DNA from: CAVWGP01 sp963754645
Lineage (GTDB): Bacteria > Pseudomonadota > Alphaproteobacteria > Bin65
Assembly (NCBI GenBank): GCA_963754645.1
Contig: CAVWGP010000011.1
Coordinates: 620,001-684,000 of the forward strand
Direction of reading: 5' to 3'
DNA: 64,000 bases
Numbering within the stretch: the stretch's first letter is position 1; every line of letters starts with the position of its first letter. This document shows, piece by piece, positions 35,201-44,723 of the stretch. A model generated the notes under the pieces. It was not told where the DNA came from and did no database searches. It worked only from the letters and a program-made list of their open reading frames with translations. Made by a program: the position numbers and the translations under genes.

Positions 35201-37724
35201 CGGGGATGATCTCCTACGGCCTGAGCACGGACGAGCCGGACGCGGCCCCTGGGGACGACACGGTCGAAGAACAGATGATCCCGGCGGCGGTGACGGGGAA
35301 CGTGCTGCTGACGCTGGATCACGACAAGGGCGACGCGCAGTTCGGCGACGTGGCGGACACGGACCCGGACGGCGACACGCTGTGCGTGGTGGAGATCGCG
35401 TCGGAGGCGGGCGACGGCCTGAGGCGACCGGGGCCGGGCCTGCGGCGGGGACGGCGGTGACCGGCGCCGACGGTGATCGCCGGCGAGTACGGCACGCTGA
35501 CGATCAATCCGGACGGCTCGTACAGCTACGATCTCGACGACAGCGAACCTGACGTGATCGCGCTCGACGAGACCGAGACGCTGCAGGACGTGTTCACCTA
35601 CACGGTGTCGGACAAGGACGCGGAGCACGAGAAGTCGTCGTACTCGACCTTGACGATCACGATCTGCGGGGCGAACGACGGTCCGACGGCGAAGGCGGAC
35701 ACGAACGTGGTGCAGGCGGGGATGATCTCCTACGGCCTGAGCACGGACGAGCCGGACGCGGCCCCTGGGGACGACACGGTCGAAGAGCAGATGATCCCGG
35801 CGGCGGTGACGGGGAACGTGCTGCTGACGCTGGAACACGACAAGGGCGACGCGCAGTTCGGCGACGTGGCGGACACGGACCCGGACGGCGACACGCTGTG
35901 CGTGGTGAGAGGTCGGAGGCGGGCGACGGGCCCGAGGCGACTGGGGCCGGACCTGCGGCGGGACGGCGGTGATCGGGCCGACGGATGATCGCCGGCCTGT
36001 ACGGCAAGCTGACGATCAATCCGGACGGCTCGTACAGCTACGATCTGGACGACAGCGAACCTGACGTGATCGCGCTCGACGAGGGCGAGACGCTGCAGGA
36101 CGTGTTCACCTACACGGTGTCGGACAAGGACGGGGAGCACGAGAAGTCGTCGTACTCGACCTTGACGATCACGATCTGCGGGGCGAACGACGGTCCGACG
36201 GCGAAGGCGGACACCAATATGGTGACGGAGCTCGAAGGCAACATCGACACGAGCGCAAACGACATCGCGGGCAACGTTTTGCAGAACCTAGACCACGATG
36301 GCGATGCAAATCCGGAAGTCGGCCCATTCAACGACGATGCGGACACGGACCCGGACGGCGACACGCTGTGCGTGGTGGAGATCGGTCGGAGCGCGGGTCC
36401 GGACGGCCCGACGGCGATCTGGAGCCTGACCTGCCGGCGGGACGGCGGTGATCGGGCCGGGCGGATGATCGCCGGCGAGTACGGCAAGCTGACGATCAAT
36501 CCGGACGGCTCGTACAGCTACGATCTCGACGATTCGAATCCCGACTGTTGACGGACTCGGGTCGGGCGAGACTGTTAGAAGGACGTGTTCACCTACACCG
36601 TGTCGGACAAGGACCCGGAGCACGAAAAGTCGTCGTACTCGACGCTGACCATTACGATCAAAGGCACCGACGACGACAATCAGCCGGACGCCAAGGACGA
36701 CGCGCTCTGCCTCGATCCCAAGCCGACGCCGACGGTCAATGTCGTCATCATATTCGACCGTTCGGGCAGCATGACCTTGCCGATGAGCATGGTGCCGGGC
36801 GAGACCCACCTGTCCTATGCCCAGGATGCGGTGGCAGCCCTGCTCGGCGCTTCCAACATCAACAACGTGCTGGTGGTCGATTTTGCCAACAACACGGCCA
36901 CCTCGGGCTGGGAGGCCGATCCCAATGACGCGATCACCTACGTCAACGGGCTGACCGCGAGCGGACAGACCAACTACGACGCGGCGCTGGCGCGGGCCCA
37001 GCTCGAAATGGGCGTCGCACCGCCAACGGCCGCCGACCAGACCTTGGTCTATTTCGTATCGGACGGCGGTCCGAACCGGCCGTTCGGCAGCGTCGGCGTC
37101 AGCCAGCTCGAGGAAAACAATTGGGAGGCCTTCCTCGACCTTAACAATGTCGACAAGGCCTTTTCGGTCGCGATCGACGCGAACATCGTCGAAGGCTTGG
37201 GACCGAACTTCGATTCGCCCGACGACTTCGTCGATATCGCCCATGACGGCAATGCCGACACGGGCAACGAAGATCCCGCCACGTTGATCGAACTGAAGAT
37301 TGCGGCCGACATCGCCAATCTCACAGCAACGATCCCGACTTCGGCTCCAGCCATGGGCTCCGGCAACGTGCTCGACGGAACGCTAAGCGACATGTTGATG
37401 CCCGACGATCTCGGCGATCTGCCAACTATGATCACGAAGATCGACGTTGGCGCCGATCTGGGAGACATCTATCTCGCTGCCGATGATGCGGACGGCAAGA
37501 TCGTCGTCACAACCGACGCGGGCGGAACCTTGACGTTCTACTTCAAGGACCATGTCGGCGACAGCCGCGACGCCGGCGATTTCGACTACACCGCACCCGA
37601 CGGCGCGGACACGACGTTCACCGACTCGTTCACCTACATGATAGCGGAAAACGACACGCCATCGGATATGGACACGGCGACCGTGTCGATCACCATCTGC
37701 GAGGACGGCATCAAAATAATGTAG
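32255..37724 (+). CDS. Large VCBS-repeat, vWA-domain surface protein (frame-broken, about six breaks)
   Basis: Frames joined in order give one protein of roughly 1,800 residues. The N-terminus (MSDIDRKTNGLNEEENHD) has no signal peptide. A DUF4114-like acidic domain follows (DDLVVSIMGECEKK region), then six VCBS/cadherin-like units each holding GTLTINPDGSYSYDLDD and FTYTVSDKD, then a vWA domain with a MIDAS motif (FDRSGSM, GQTNYDA, SDGGPN), and a C-terminal segment ending ITICEDGIKIM. Frame changes lie near 32980, 33820, 34930, 35400-35460, 35905-35985 and 36550. It follows a type I exporter, its likely secretion route. Such proteins are adhesins or biofilm matrix proteins. Cysteines occur regularly in the repeats. 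Confidence 0.8.
33959..36600 (+). repeat. Tandem ~0.5-kb repeats encoding VCBS units
   Basis: The sequence tacggcacgctgacgatcaa (or a close variant) starts at 33959, 34472, 34972, 35488, 36000 and 36480, so six units of 480-516 bases follow one another. The middle units are nearly identical at DNA level. A G/C-rich linker of about 80-90 bases in each unit varies in length (81 bases in one, 80 in the next), and most frame breaks fall there. Confidence 0.9.
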
Positions 37725-37760
37725 CCGGAACGCGACGCCGGTCGAAGCATCGCACGCAAG

Positions 37761-37800
37761 AGCCGGTTCACCCAAGATTGGGCGAGCCGGCTTTTGTTTT
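37761..37800 (+). terminator. Rho-independent terminator of the VCBS gene
   Basis: An agccggttcacccaa arm pairs with ttgggcgagccggct across a two-base loop and is followed by a T-rich tail (cttttgtttt). It lies about 37 bases after the VCBS stop codon. Confidence 0.85.
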
Positions 37801-37867
37801 GCCCACATTTTGCGCGACGCCGTCGCGTTCCAACGCAGTGCCGCTAATTTCAGATTGCGCAAGAATC

Positions 37868-37944
37868 TGGCGCGCCCGAGAGGATTTGAACCCCTAACCC
37901 CCAGGTTCGTAGCCTGGTGCTCTATCCAGTTGAGCTACGGGCGC
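37868..37944 (-). tRNA. tRNA-Arg (anticodon ACG)
   Basis: The 77-base minus-strand cloverleaf starts GCGCCCGTAGCTCAACTGGA and ends with an encoded CCA. The 7-base acceptor stem GCGCCCG pairs with CGGGCGC. The anticodon stem CCAGG/CCTGG encloses loop CTACGAA, giving anticodon ACG (arginine). The TTCAAAT T-loop is present. Confidence 0.95.
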
Positions 37945-38175
37945 GCAGCTTGGCCAATGACCCGGTCGGGCGGTCATTGGTGCCGATGGGATGCCGGCGG
38001 ACCAGCATCGCCGCCGGTCCACCAAGGCGGCGGACCTTAGCGGGATCGTTTCCGACTTCGCAAGCGGCACGGCGGCGGCCTCCTTCTGGTAAAACCTTTG
38101 CACGCGTAAACCCTGTGTCGCCGCCGCTTGCCGCGCGCTATAGTCGCCGCCGCAATCGTTAACCGGGTCCATGGC

Positions 38176-39039
38176 GTGAGCCGCATTTTCCCAGCCCTTC
38201 GTCGCAACGCTTCCCGCGGCAGGATCTTCGCCGCCGCGCTGGCCCTTGCCGGTCTCGTGGCACTCACCGCTTGCGGCCAGGGCGAGCGCGTCATGTTCCA
38301 GTCGCTGGCCGGCGAAGAACCGGGCGATCAGCCGCTCTATGCCGGACTCAGCGCCTCCGTGCGCCTCGGCTTGGCGGCGCCGCGCATTCCGGGCGAAACC
38401 TTCCGCATGGAGCCGTTTGCCGCGGGCGAGCCGCCGCCGGCGCTGGCCGCGGTTCACGCCGCCGCGGCGCGCGCACGCCAGGCGCTGCTCGATCGCGAGC
38501 ACGAATTCGACATCCGGCGGCGCTATCTCCGCCTTGCCATCGAAGACTATGTCAAGGCCGTCGAGCCGCTCACGCCGAAGGTGGGCGAGGCGCTGCCGGC
38601 GGAAACGCCCGCCTACAAGCAGCAGATGGCGGCGCTGAAGAACCAGCTCGGCCGCGCCCAAGCCGATATCGCGGCGTTGCACGGCATTCTGCTGCGCCAG
38701 GAACAGGCGAAGGACGTGGCCGAGCGTGTGCGCGCCGTCGCCAAGGACATGAGCGGCCGGCCGGGCGCGGGCGACGCGAAAAAACTGCTCGACGGCCTCG
38801 TCGAAACGCTCGACAAGAATCTCGCGGCGACCGCGGCGATGCTCAAAGCCGGCGAAACGCTGGTCGCGGGCTATGTCGAATGGCTGAGCACGCAGCGCGC
38901 CGCGGCCGAGGCATTGGAGATCGAGGTCGCCGAAGGCGGCGCCGCGCCGCGCGACAAAACGACGTCGTTTTTCGAGCGCAAGGCCTGGATCGAAAGCGCG
39001 CCGCGCGAAAGCGCGCCCAAGCCGCCGCCGAAACGGTGA
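38176..39039 (+). CDS. Coiled-coil lipoprotein of unknown function
   Basis: About 287 residues. A lipobox (LVALTAC) after a hydrophobic leader marks a lipoprotein anchored in a cell membrane. The rest is mostly helical and charged, with repeated heptad-like stretches (AALKNQLGRAQADIAALHGI), and ends in a proline-rich tail. The GTG at 38176 gives a normal leader; a longer frame from 38128 lacks support. It precedes the phosphoribosyltransferase gene by about 54 bases. I do not recognise the family. Confidence 0.7.
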   Translation: MSRIFPALRRNASRGRIFAAALALAGLVALTACGQGERVMFQSLAGEEPGDQPLYAGLSASVRLGLAAPRIPGETFRMEPFAAGEPPPALAAVHAAAARARQALLDREHEFDIRRRYLRLAIEDYVKAVEPLTPKVGEALPAETPAYKQQMAALKNQLGRAQADIAALHGILLRQEQAKDVAERVRAVAKDMSGRPGAGDAKKLLDGLVETLDKNLAATAAMLKAGETLVAGYVEWLSTQRAAAEALEIEVAEGGAAPRDKTTSFFERKAWIESAPRESAPKPPPKR

Positions 39040-39092
39040 CGCGTTTACCGCCGCCGGGCAATCGTTTATAGCTCGCGCGCGGGAGGGCAATC

Positions 39093-39584
39093 ATGGCCGA
39101 GAACGAACAACAGCCGCGCAAGTCATTTCCGGTTTCGTGGCAGGAGCTGCATCGCGATGCCAAGGCCCTGGCCTGGCGGCTTTCGGAAATGGGCCGCTTT
39201 TCCGGCATTATCGCCATCACGCGCGGCGGCCTGGTGCCGGCGGCGATCGTCGCCCGCGAGCTCGATCTGCGCCTGATCGATACGATCTGCGTCACCAGCT
39301 ACGATCACCAGACGCAAGGCGACGTGAAAATCCTGAAAGCGCCGAGCGGCGAAGGCGAAAAATGGCTCATCGTCGACGATCTCGTCGATACCGGCGCCAC
39401 GCTCAAGATCGTGCGCCGCATTCTGCCCAAGGCGCATTTCGCCACGGTCTATGCCAAGCCGGCCGGGCGGCCGCTGGTCGACACCTATGTGACCGAAGTG
39501 AGCCAGGACACCTGGATCTATTTTCCCTGGGACACCGAAACACAGTACGTCGAGCCGATCGCCAGCCGCCGCGAAGCGCGCTGA
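39093..39584 (+). CDS. gpt: Xanthine-guanine phosphoribosyltransferase
   Basis: A 163-residue purine salvage enzyme. It transfers phosphoribose from PRPP to guanine, xanthine or hypoxanthine. The PRPP-binding motif WLIVDDLVDTGAT and the early ITRGGLVPAAIVARELDL segment match Gpt, as does the C-terminal WIYFPWDTE. A GGGAGG ribosome site lies just before the ATG. It is a cytoplasmic or membrane-associated tetramer in other species. Confidence 0.93.
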   Translation: MAENEQQPRKSFPVSWQELHRDAKALAWRLSEMGRFSGIIAITRGGLVPAAIVARELDLRLIDTICVTSYDHQTQGDVKILKAPSGEGEKWLIVDDLVDTGATLKIVRRILPKAHFATVYAKPAGRPLVDTYVTEVSQDTWIYFPWDTETQYVEPIASRREAR

Positions 39585-39609
39585 CGCCGGCTCCGGTCGC
39601 CGATCGGCG

Positions 39610-40524
39610 ATGGACGGCTCCGCCGCGGTGCGGCGCAAAGGCTTTGTATTCGTGGCGGTCCTGGCGCTGGCGTGGGGCTGCAACATGCCGATGATCAAGA
39701 TCGCGGCCAGCGAGATTCCGGTTTGGCAGTTCCGCGCCGTCACCGGCCTGGTCGCGGGCGGCGCGATGCTGGCCCTGGCGCGCCTGCTCGGCGAAACGCT
39801 CGCCGTGCCGCGCCGGCTGTGGCCCGCGCTCGCCGCCGCCGCGATTTTCAACATGACATCGTGGTACGTGCTCGCCACCTATGGCGTGCTGCTCATCGGC
39901 TCCGGCCACACGGCGGTTCTCGGTTACACCATGCCGCTGTTCCAGGCGGCGCTGGCCGCCGCGTTCCTGGGCGAAAAATTCGATGCCCGGCACATCGCGG
40001 CGCTGGTTTTCGGCGCCGTCGGCATCGCCGCCCTGGCGTCGCAGGATTTTGCCGCGCTCGGCGCCAGCCCCTTCGGCGTGGTGCTGGTGCTGGCCGGCGC
40101 CTGCAACTGGGCCATCGGCACCACGATCCAGAAACGCATCGCCTGGCCGGTCGGGCCGCTGACGCTGGTCGGCTGGCAGGTCCTGATCGGCACCTTGCCG
40201 ATCGCTCTGGTCGCCCTGCTGACCGAAGATTTCGTCTATCATCGCGCCAGCTATGCGGCGCTCGCCGCCAGCGCCTATCTCACCTTCGTCGCGCAAATGC
40301 TCTGCTACTATTTTTGGTTTCGCATCATCGCGATTTTCCCGTCGAACCTGGCGTCGATCGGGGTTCTGCCGGTCCCCGTAGTCGCCACCTTTGCCGGCGC
40401 CTGGCTGCTCGGCGAGCCGCTCGGCTGGCGCGAAGCCGTCGCACTCGCCGCCATCGTGGCGGCGCTCTATCTCGTCTTGTTCCGGCCCAAGCGCGAAGCC
40501 GCGGCCGGGCGGCCGGCACGCTGA
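39610..40524 (+). CDS. EamA/DMT-family transporter, first of a tandem pair
   Basis: A 304-residue inner-membrane protein with about ten transmembrane segments in two EamA halves (ALAWGCNMPMIKIAASEIPV at the N-terminus). It lies 25 bases after gpt and overlaps the next transporter by one base. It is similar in sequence to that neighbour, for example in IWQFRAVSCF/VWQFRAVTGL, so the pair probably arose by tandem duplication. Substrates of this family include amino acids, drugs and nucleosides; none is indicated here. Confidence 0.88.
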   Translation: MDGSAAVRRKGFVFVAVLALAWGCNMPMIKIAASEIPVWQFRAVTGLVAGGAMLALARLLGETLAVPRRLWPALAAAAIFNMTSWYVLATYGVLLIGSGHTAVLGYTMPLFQAALAAAFLGEKFDARHIAALVFGAVGIAALASQDFAALGASPFGVVLVLAGACNWAIGTTIQKRIAWPVGPLTLVGWQVLIGTLPIALVALLTEDFVYHRASYAALAASAYLTFVAQMLCYYFWFRIIAIFPSNLASIGVLPVPVVATFAGAWLLGEPLGWREAVALAAIVAALYLVLFRPKREAAAGRPAR

Positions 40525-41408
40525 TGGCGATCCCCTATCGCTGGGTCGTGCTGATTTCGCTGTGGATCGTGTGGGGTACGAGCTGGCCGGCGATGCGCGC
40601 CATCTTTCTCGAAATGCAGATTTGGCAATTTCGCGCGGTGTCCTGTTTTGTCGGCGGCATCGCCATGCTGCTGTGGGCCCGGCTGGCGGGCAGCGACATA
40701 AGCGTGCCGCGCCGGCAATGGCCGGTGCTCATCGTCTCCGCCTTTTTCAACATGACGCTGTGGCACATCTGCGTCGGCTACGGATTGACGCGGATCGGCG
40801 CCGGCCAAGGCGCGGTCCTGGCCTATACGATGCCGATCTGGACCGCGCTGCTCAGCGCCCTTGTGCTCAAGGAGAAAATCACGCTCCGCATCGGTCTCGC
40901 GCTCGCGCTCGGCATGGCGGGCGTCGGAGTCTTGCTGTCGGGCAGTTTCTCGGCGCTGCAATCGAGTCCCACGGGCATAGGCTTTCTGTTGGCGGCCGCC
41001 TTCGGCTGGGCGATCGGCACGGTCATCTTCAAGCGCCAGTCGTGGACGATCGGCATGACGGCGCTGGCCGGCTGGCAATTGCTCGTCGGCATGGTGCCGA
41101 TCGGCGCGATCGCCGTGTTTGCCGAACGTTTCACGATGCACGAGGCCAGTCCCGCGGCGCTGTTCGCCGCCGCCTATGTCACGCTCATCGCGCTCACCTT
41201 GGGCTACGCGCTGTGGTACCGCGTCGTCGATCTGTTCCCGGCCACGATCGGCGCCATCGGCACGCTCGTCGTTCCTTGTGTCGGCGTCGCCAGCGGCTCG
41301 CTCTTTCTCGGCGAAATCGTCGGTTGGCGCGAAATCGCCGCACTCGCGCTCGTGCTCGCGGCGCTCGTCACCGTCTATTTCGGCCCACAGCCGAAACCGC
41401 CGCGCTGA
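40524..41408 (+). CDS. EamA/DMT-family transporter, second of a tandem pair
   Basis: A 294-residue membrane protein with ten predicted segments and the same start pattern as its neighbour (VWGTSWPAMRAIFLEMQIWQ). The ATG overlaps the upstream stop (TGATG), so it is translationally coupled. The two paralogues may act separately or as a heteromeric pair, as paired small DMT proteins do, although each here has the full ten-helix length. Confidence 0.88.
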   Translation: MAIPYRWVVLISLWIVWGTSWPAMRAIFLEMQIWQFRAVSCFVGGIAMLLWARLAGSDISVPRRQWPVLIVSAFFNMTLWHICVGYGLTRIGAGQGAVLAYTMPIWTALLSALVLKEKITLRIGLALALGMAGVGVLLSGSFSALQSSPTGIGFLLAAAFGWAIGTVIFKRQSWTIGMTALAGWQLLVGMVPIGAIAVFAERFTMHEASPAALFAAAYVTLIALTLGYALWYRVVDLFPATIGAIGTLVVPCVGVASGSLFLGEIVGWREIAALALVLAALVTVYFGPQPKPPR

Positions 41409-41423
41409 CCGCCGGTGGTGCGG

Positions 41424-42809
41424 TCACGCCTTCGGCAGCTCGATGCGGAAGTGGGCGCCGCGCGCGCTTTCGACGAGATGGATCGAGCCGCCATGCGCCT
41501 CGACGATTTCGCGAGCGATCGACAGGCCGAGGCCCATGCCGCCGCGCCGGTTGGCGTTGAATGGCTCGAACAGCCGGGCCCGCGCCGCTTCGGGCAGGCC
41601 GGGGCCGTCGTCGAAAACGTCGATCGTCACCGCCGCGCCGCGCGCCGCCGCGATTGTCACGCTCTTGGCGCCGGCCTGCAGGGCATTGCGCACAAGATTG
41701 AGCAGCACGCGGTCGAACTGGCCGCGATCGGCCTTGATCGTGAACGGTCGCGGCGCCGCGTAGACGAATTTGGCTTCGGGCGCCGCAATCGCTTGGGCGG
41801 CGAAAACTTCGTCGACGAAGGCGGCGAAATCGAATTCGCCGGCGGCCAGGCGGATCGCCTCGCTGCGCGCGAAATCGAGCGTCTGGCCGCAAATATCGAC
41901 GGCGCGGTCGATCGAGCGGACGAGCGTCGGCGCCACGCGGCGCACTTGCGGATCGGCGCTTTCCGTCAGCCTGTCGGAGACAAGTTGCGCCGCGGCCAAG
42001 GCATTCTTAAGGTCGTGGTTGATTTTGGCCACTGCGGTGCCGAGGGCGGCCAAGTGCTCGCGCTGGCGCAATGCGGCGCGCAGGCCGAGCTGCATGTTGC
42101 GCAATTCGCGCTCCGCGAAGCCGATCTCGTCGGCGCGCGCCGAGGGCTGCATAAGGAGGTCGGCATCGTCCGGATTGTCGCGAAATGCCGCCATGTTGTC
42201 GGTGATGCGGCGCAGCGGGCGCACCAGCATCCAGTGCAGCGAGGCGTAGACCAGCGTCGCCGCAATCAGCGAAATGAAGACCGAGAGGCCGAGGATGCGC
42301 CAGGAAAAATCGATCATGTCCTGGCGCAGCGGACCCTCGCGGATGAAGATCTCGAGCAGCACCACTTCTTCCTTCGGCGACAGGCCGACGACGCGAATCG
42401 TCCGGTCGCCGCTGCGCGCCAGCGCCGCGAAGGCGCCGCCGACCAAATCGAGGTACGTCGCCGCGCGCAGATCGTAGGAATCGGCGATCGTTTCCGGCAC
42501 GTTGCCGAGCACCACGCGGCGTGGATGGCCCGATTGGTAGCGGATGACGGCAAGCGCCTTGGCGTGGGTCAGCAGCCGGTCGATGAGCTGCGGGTCCATC
42601 GGGTTTTCCGAGGCCGCCGCGGCATCGAGCGCGAGCGTGGCCAAGTGCGCGTCGGCCATCGCGTCGCGCAGCATGGACGCGCGAAAGCGCGCGATCGACG
42701 GCGCGAAAATCAGAACTTCGGCCAGCATCACGAACAGGATCGTGAGCAACAGCAGGCGCGCCGAAAGGCTGCGGCGCAGCGAAGGCAGAAGGGCGATATC
42801 GCTTTTCAT
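41424..42809 (-). CDS. Sensor histidine kinase (orphan)
   Basis: A 461-residue membrane kinase. An N-terminal transmembrane helix (LLLLTILFVMLAEVLIF), a periplasmic sensor region of about 130 residues and a second helix precede a HAMP-like linker. The phosphorylated His is in INHDLKNAL, the N box in LVRNALQAG, and G boxes are DDGPGL and GGMGLGLSI. No response regulator is adjacent. It overlaps the TVP38 gene by ATGA, so the two are co-expressed. The signal may concern membrane state, but this is inference. Confidence 0.9.
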   Translation of the reverse strand: MKSDIALLPSLRRSLSARLLLLTILFVMLAEVLIFAPSIARFRASMLRDAMADAHLATLALDAAAASENPMDPQLIDRLLTHAKALAVIRYQSGHPRRVVLGNVPETIADSYDLRAATYLDLVGGAFAALARSGDRTIRVVGLSPKEEVVLLEIFIREGPLRQDMIDFSWRILGLSVFISLIAATLVYASLHWMLVRPLRRITDNMAAFRDNPDDADLLMQPSARADEIGFAERELRNMQLGLRAALRQREHLAALGTAVAKINHDLKNALAAAQLVSDRLTESADPQVRRVAPTLVRSIDRAVDICGQTLDFARSEAIRLAAGEFDFAAFVDEVFAAQAIAAPEAKFVYAAPRPFTIKADRGQFDRVLLNLVRNALQAGAKSVTIAAARGAAVTIDVFDDGPGLPEAARARLFEPFNANRRGGMGLGLSIAREIVEAHGGSIHLVESARGAHFRIELPKA

Positions 42810-43549
42810 CGCTGATGCGGGCGGCGGTTCTTGAACCATTTCCACGCCGGCGGCAGCAAGGCCAGCAAAGCGAGGCCCAGGATGGGCAGCAGGAATTGCG
42901 GCTGGAATATCACGCCAAGGTTGGGCATGTCGCCGCCCTGTTTGAGAAATTCGTCCAGCCCGGCGCCAACCCAGGCATAAATGAAGGTGCCCGGAACAAT
43001 GCCGAAAAAGGTCGCCAGCACATAGGTCCGCAAGTTCACGCCGCAAAAGGCCGGTACGAGATTGACCAGCCAGAACGGAAACGCGGGAATGAGGCGCAGA
43101 CCGAGCAGGTAGCTGAAAGCGTTCTGGCGAAAACCTTCCTCCATGCGGCGCAGCGCCGGACCGGCGCGGGCGCGCAGCATGTCGCCGAGCGCCGTGCGGG
43201 CCGCGAGAAAAAGCGCCACGGCGCCGACCGTGCCGCCGAAGACGCCGATCGCGGTCCCGCCGACGGCGCCGAACAAGAATCCGGCAACGAGCGTTGCCAG
43301 CGCGCCGCCCGGGATCGAAAACGCCGTCATCGCGGCGTAGCCGAGCATATAAGCGAGCAGCGCTAAGGCGCCCCAGCGTGCGACCCAGTCTTTCAACAAT
43401 TCGCGGTGCGTCTTGATCTGCTCGAAGCTCGCATAGCGGTGGCCGCCAAGGGCGAAGAACAGGGCAAGCCCCAGCAGCAGGACCAGCAGCGGCGTCCAGC
43501 GCAACCATTTGGCCTTGGCGCCGGGAAGCGGCGTGGCGGGGTCCGGCAT
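42806..43549 (-). CDS. TVP38/TMEM64 (DedA-like, SNARE-associated) membrane protein
   Basis: A 247-residue membrane protein with the central domain GALATLVAGFLFGAVGGTAI and FGGTVGAVALFLAAR, followed by FWLVNLVPAFCGV, diagnostic of TVP38/VTT-domain proteins. The ATG at 43549 (MPDPATPLPG) is preferred over a longer unlikely leader. VTT proteins are proposed lipid scramblases or transporters. It is coupled to a histidine kinase by a four-base overlap. Confidence 0.88.
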   Translation of the reverse strand: MPDPATPLPGAKAKWLRWTPLLVLLLGLALFFALGGHRYASFEQIKTHRELLKDWVARWGALALLAYMLGYAAMTAFSIPGGALATLVAGFLFGAVGGTAIGVFGGTVGAVALFLAARTALGDMLRARAGPALRRMEEGFRQNAFSYLLGLRLIPAFPFWLVNLVPAFCGVNLRTYVLATFFGIVPGTFIYAWVGAGLDEFLKQGGDMPNLGVIFQPQFLLPILGLALLALLPPAWKWFKNRRPHQR

Positions 43550-43879
43550 ATCAACTATATTCCTCGATCGACCTCGGCCCCGCAAATCCGGTTCGCACTG
43601 TAGCATCGTGGCGGCCGGGATCGGATGAGCTTTTTCCCGTGGGATATCAAGCCGTCGTGAGCGATCATTGCGCCTGGCGGCGTCCGGCGGACTTATTTTC
43701 GCGGCAACATGCGGCGGAATTGTGCTTTCGTCGCATTGACTTGGCCGCAATAGGCTGCCTATACAGCCTACTTCTTGAAAGCGTTATGCAGGGCCATCGC
43801 CGCCCCTATGAGCGGCGGCGAATGGTCCGCCTTGCGTTGCTAAGGGCTCGGCGCCGGGCCCGCGACCGGAGAAATTCCC
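43550..43879. other. Divergent region upstream of rpmH
   Basis: No gene is seen in these 330 bases between the divergent TVP38 and rpmH starts. It holds the rpmH promoter candidate described separately. Confidence 0.6.
43736..43765 (+). promoter_or_regulatory. Candidate sigma70 promoter for the rpmH operon
   Basis: TTGACT (43736-43741) and TATACA (43760-43765) are separated by 18 bases, about 115 bases before the rpmH ATG, a common place for ribosomal-protein promoters. Confidence 0.55.
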
Positions 43880-44017
43880 ATGCCAAAACGTACTTATCAG
43901 CCCAGCAAACTCGTCCGCAAACGTCGCCACGGTTTCCGGGCGCGCATGGCCACCAAGGGCGGCCGCAAAGTGTTATCGCGCCGCCGCGCCAAGGGCCGCA
44001 AGCGCCTCGCCGTCTAG
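43880..44017 (+). CDS. rpmH: 50S ribosomal protein L34
   Basis: A 45-residue, strongly basic protein starting MPKRTYQPSKLVRKRRHGFR with the ATKGGRKVLSRRRAKGRKRL tail of L34. It opens the conserved rpmH-rnpA-yidD-yidC cluster and lies 2 bases before rnpA. Confidence 0.97.
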   Translation: MPKRTYQPSKLVRKRRHGFRARMATKGGRKVLSRRRAKGRKRLAV

Positions 44018-44019
44018 CC

Positions 44020-44463
44020 ATGCGTCCTGCCCCGATTGCGCTTGCAACCTTGAAGCGCCGGGCAGATTTCCTCCGGGTCGCGAATGCCGGCATGAAATGG
44101 GGTAGCGCCGTGTTGGTCGTGCAAGCAAGCAAGGCTGTCGATCGGAAAGCGATCGGCGAAATGCGCGCTGAGCCCGGCGCGCATTCGCGTCGCACCCGGT
44201 CGCGGGTGCCGACGATCTGCGTCGGCTTCACCGCCAGCCGCAAGGTCGGCGGCGCCGTGCAGCGCAGCTTGGCGAAGCGCCGGATGCGCGCCATCGCGCG
44301 CGAAGTGCTGCCGGCCGAAGCGAAGCCGGATTTCGATTATGTCCTGATCGCGCGACCGGCGACCTTGACCTGCGAATTCGCGAAGTTGCGCGCCGAACTG
44401 CGCCAGGCGTTGCGGCGCCTCAAACTATTGCGTCCGGCCGCCGACACGGTCGCGCGCGCATGA
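44020..44463 (+). CDS. rnpA: Ribonuclease P protein component
   Basis: A 147-residue protein that binds RNase P RNA for tRNA 5' maturation. The start LATLKRRADFLRVANAGMKW and the KVGGAVQRSLAKRRMR block identify it; the usual RNR core reads RSL here. It is longer than the typical 120 residues because of a basic insertion after residue 35 (KAIGEMRAEPGAHSRRTRS). It begins 2 bases after rpmH and overlaps yidD by ATGA. Confidence 0.92.
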   Translation: MRPAPIALATLKRRADFLRVANAGMKWGSAVLVVQASKAVDRKAIGEMRAEPGAHSRRTRSRVPTICVGFTASRKVGGAVQRSLAKRRMRAIAREVLPAEAKPDFDYVLIARPATLTCEFAKLRAELRQALRRLKLLRPAADTVARA

Positions 44464-44723
44464 GCCCAATGGCGCGCATCCTCCGCGCGACCGTGCGCGC
44501 CTATCAATTGTCGCTGTCGGCCCTGATCGGCCGGCAATGCCGGTTCCTGCCGACCTGTTCCGACTATGCCAACGAGGCGCTGCAAATTCATGGTGCTGCC
44601 GCCGGCACTTGGCTGGCGCTGAAGCGCCTTCTGCGCTGTCATCCCTGGGCCGCGGCCGGCCATGATCCGGTCCCGCCCGCCCCGAGTCATGCGACATGCT
44701 GCAAGAAAACAATAAGAACCTGA
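44460..44723 (+). CDS. yidD: Membrane protein insertion efficiency factor YidD
   Basis: An 87-residue protein with the family pattern AYQLSLSALIGRQCRFLPTC, SDYANEAL and RCHPW. YidD helps YidC insert proteins into the inner membrane. The start overlaps the rnpA stop, and its end overlaps the yidC start by 28 bases. Confidence 0.95.
   Translation: MSPMARILRATVRAYQLSLSALIGRQCRFLPTCSDYANEALQIHGAAAGTWLALKRLLRCHPWAAAGHDPVPPAPSHATCCKKTIRT

Noticed and set aside
33959..36600. CRISPR array
   Set aside because: Repeats are about 500 bases, coding and contiguous, without unique spacers.
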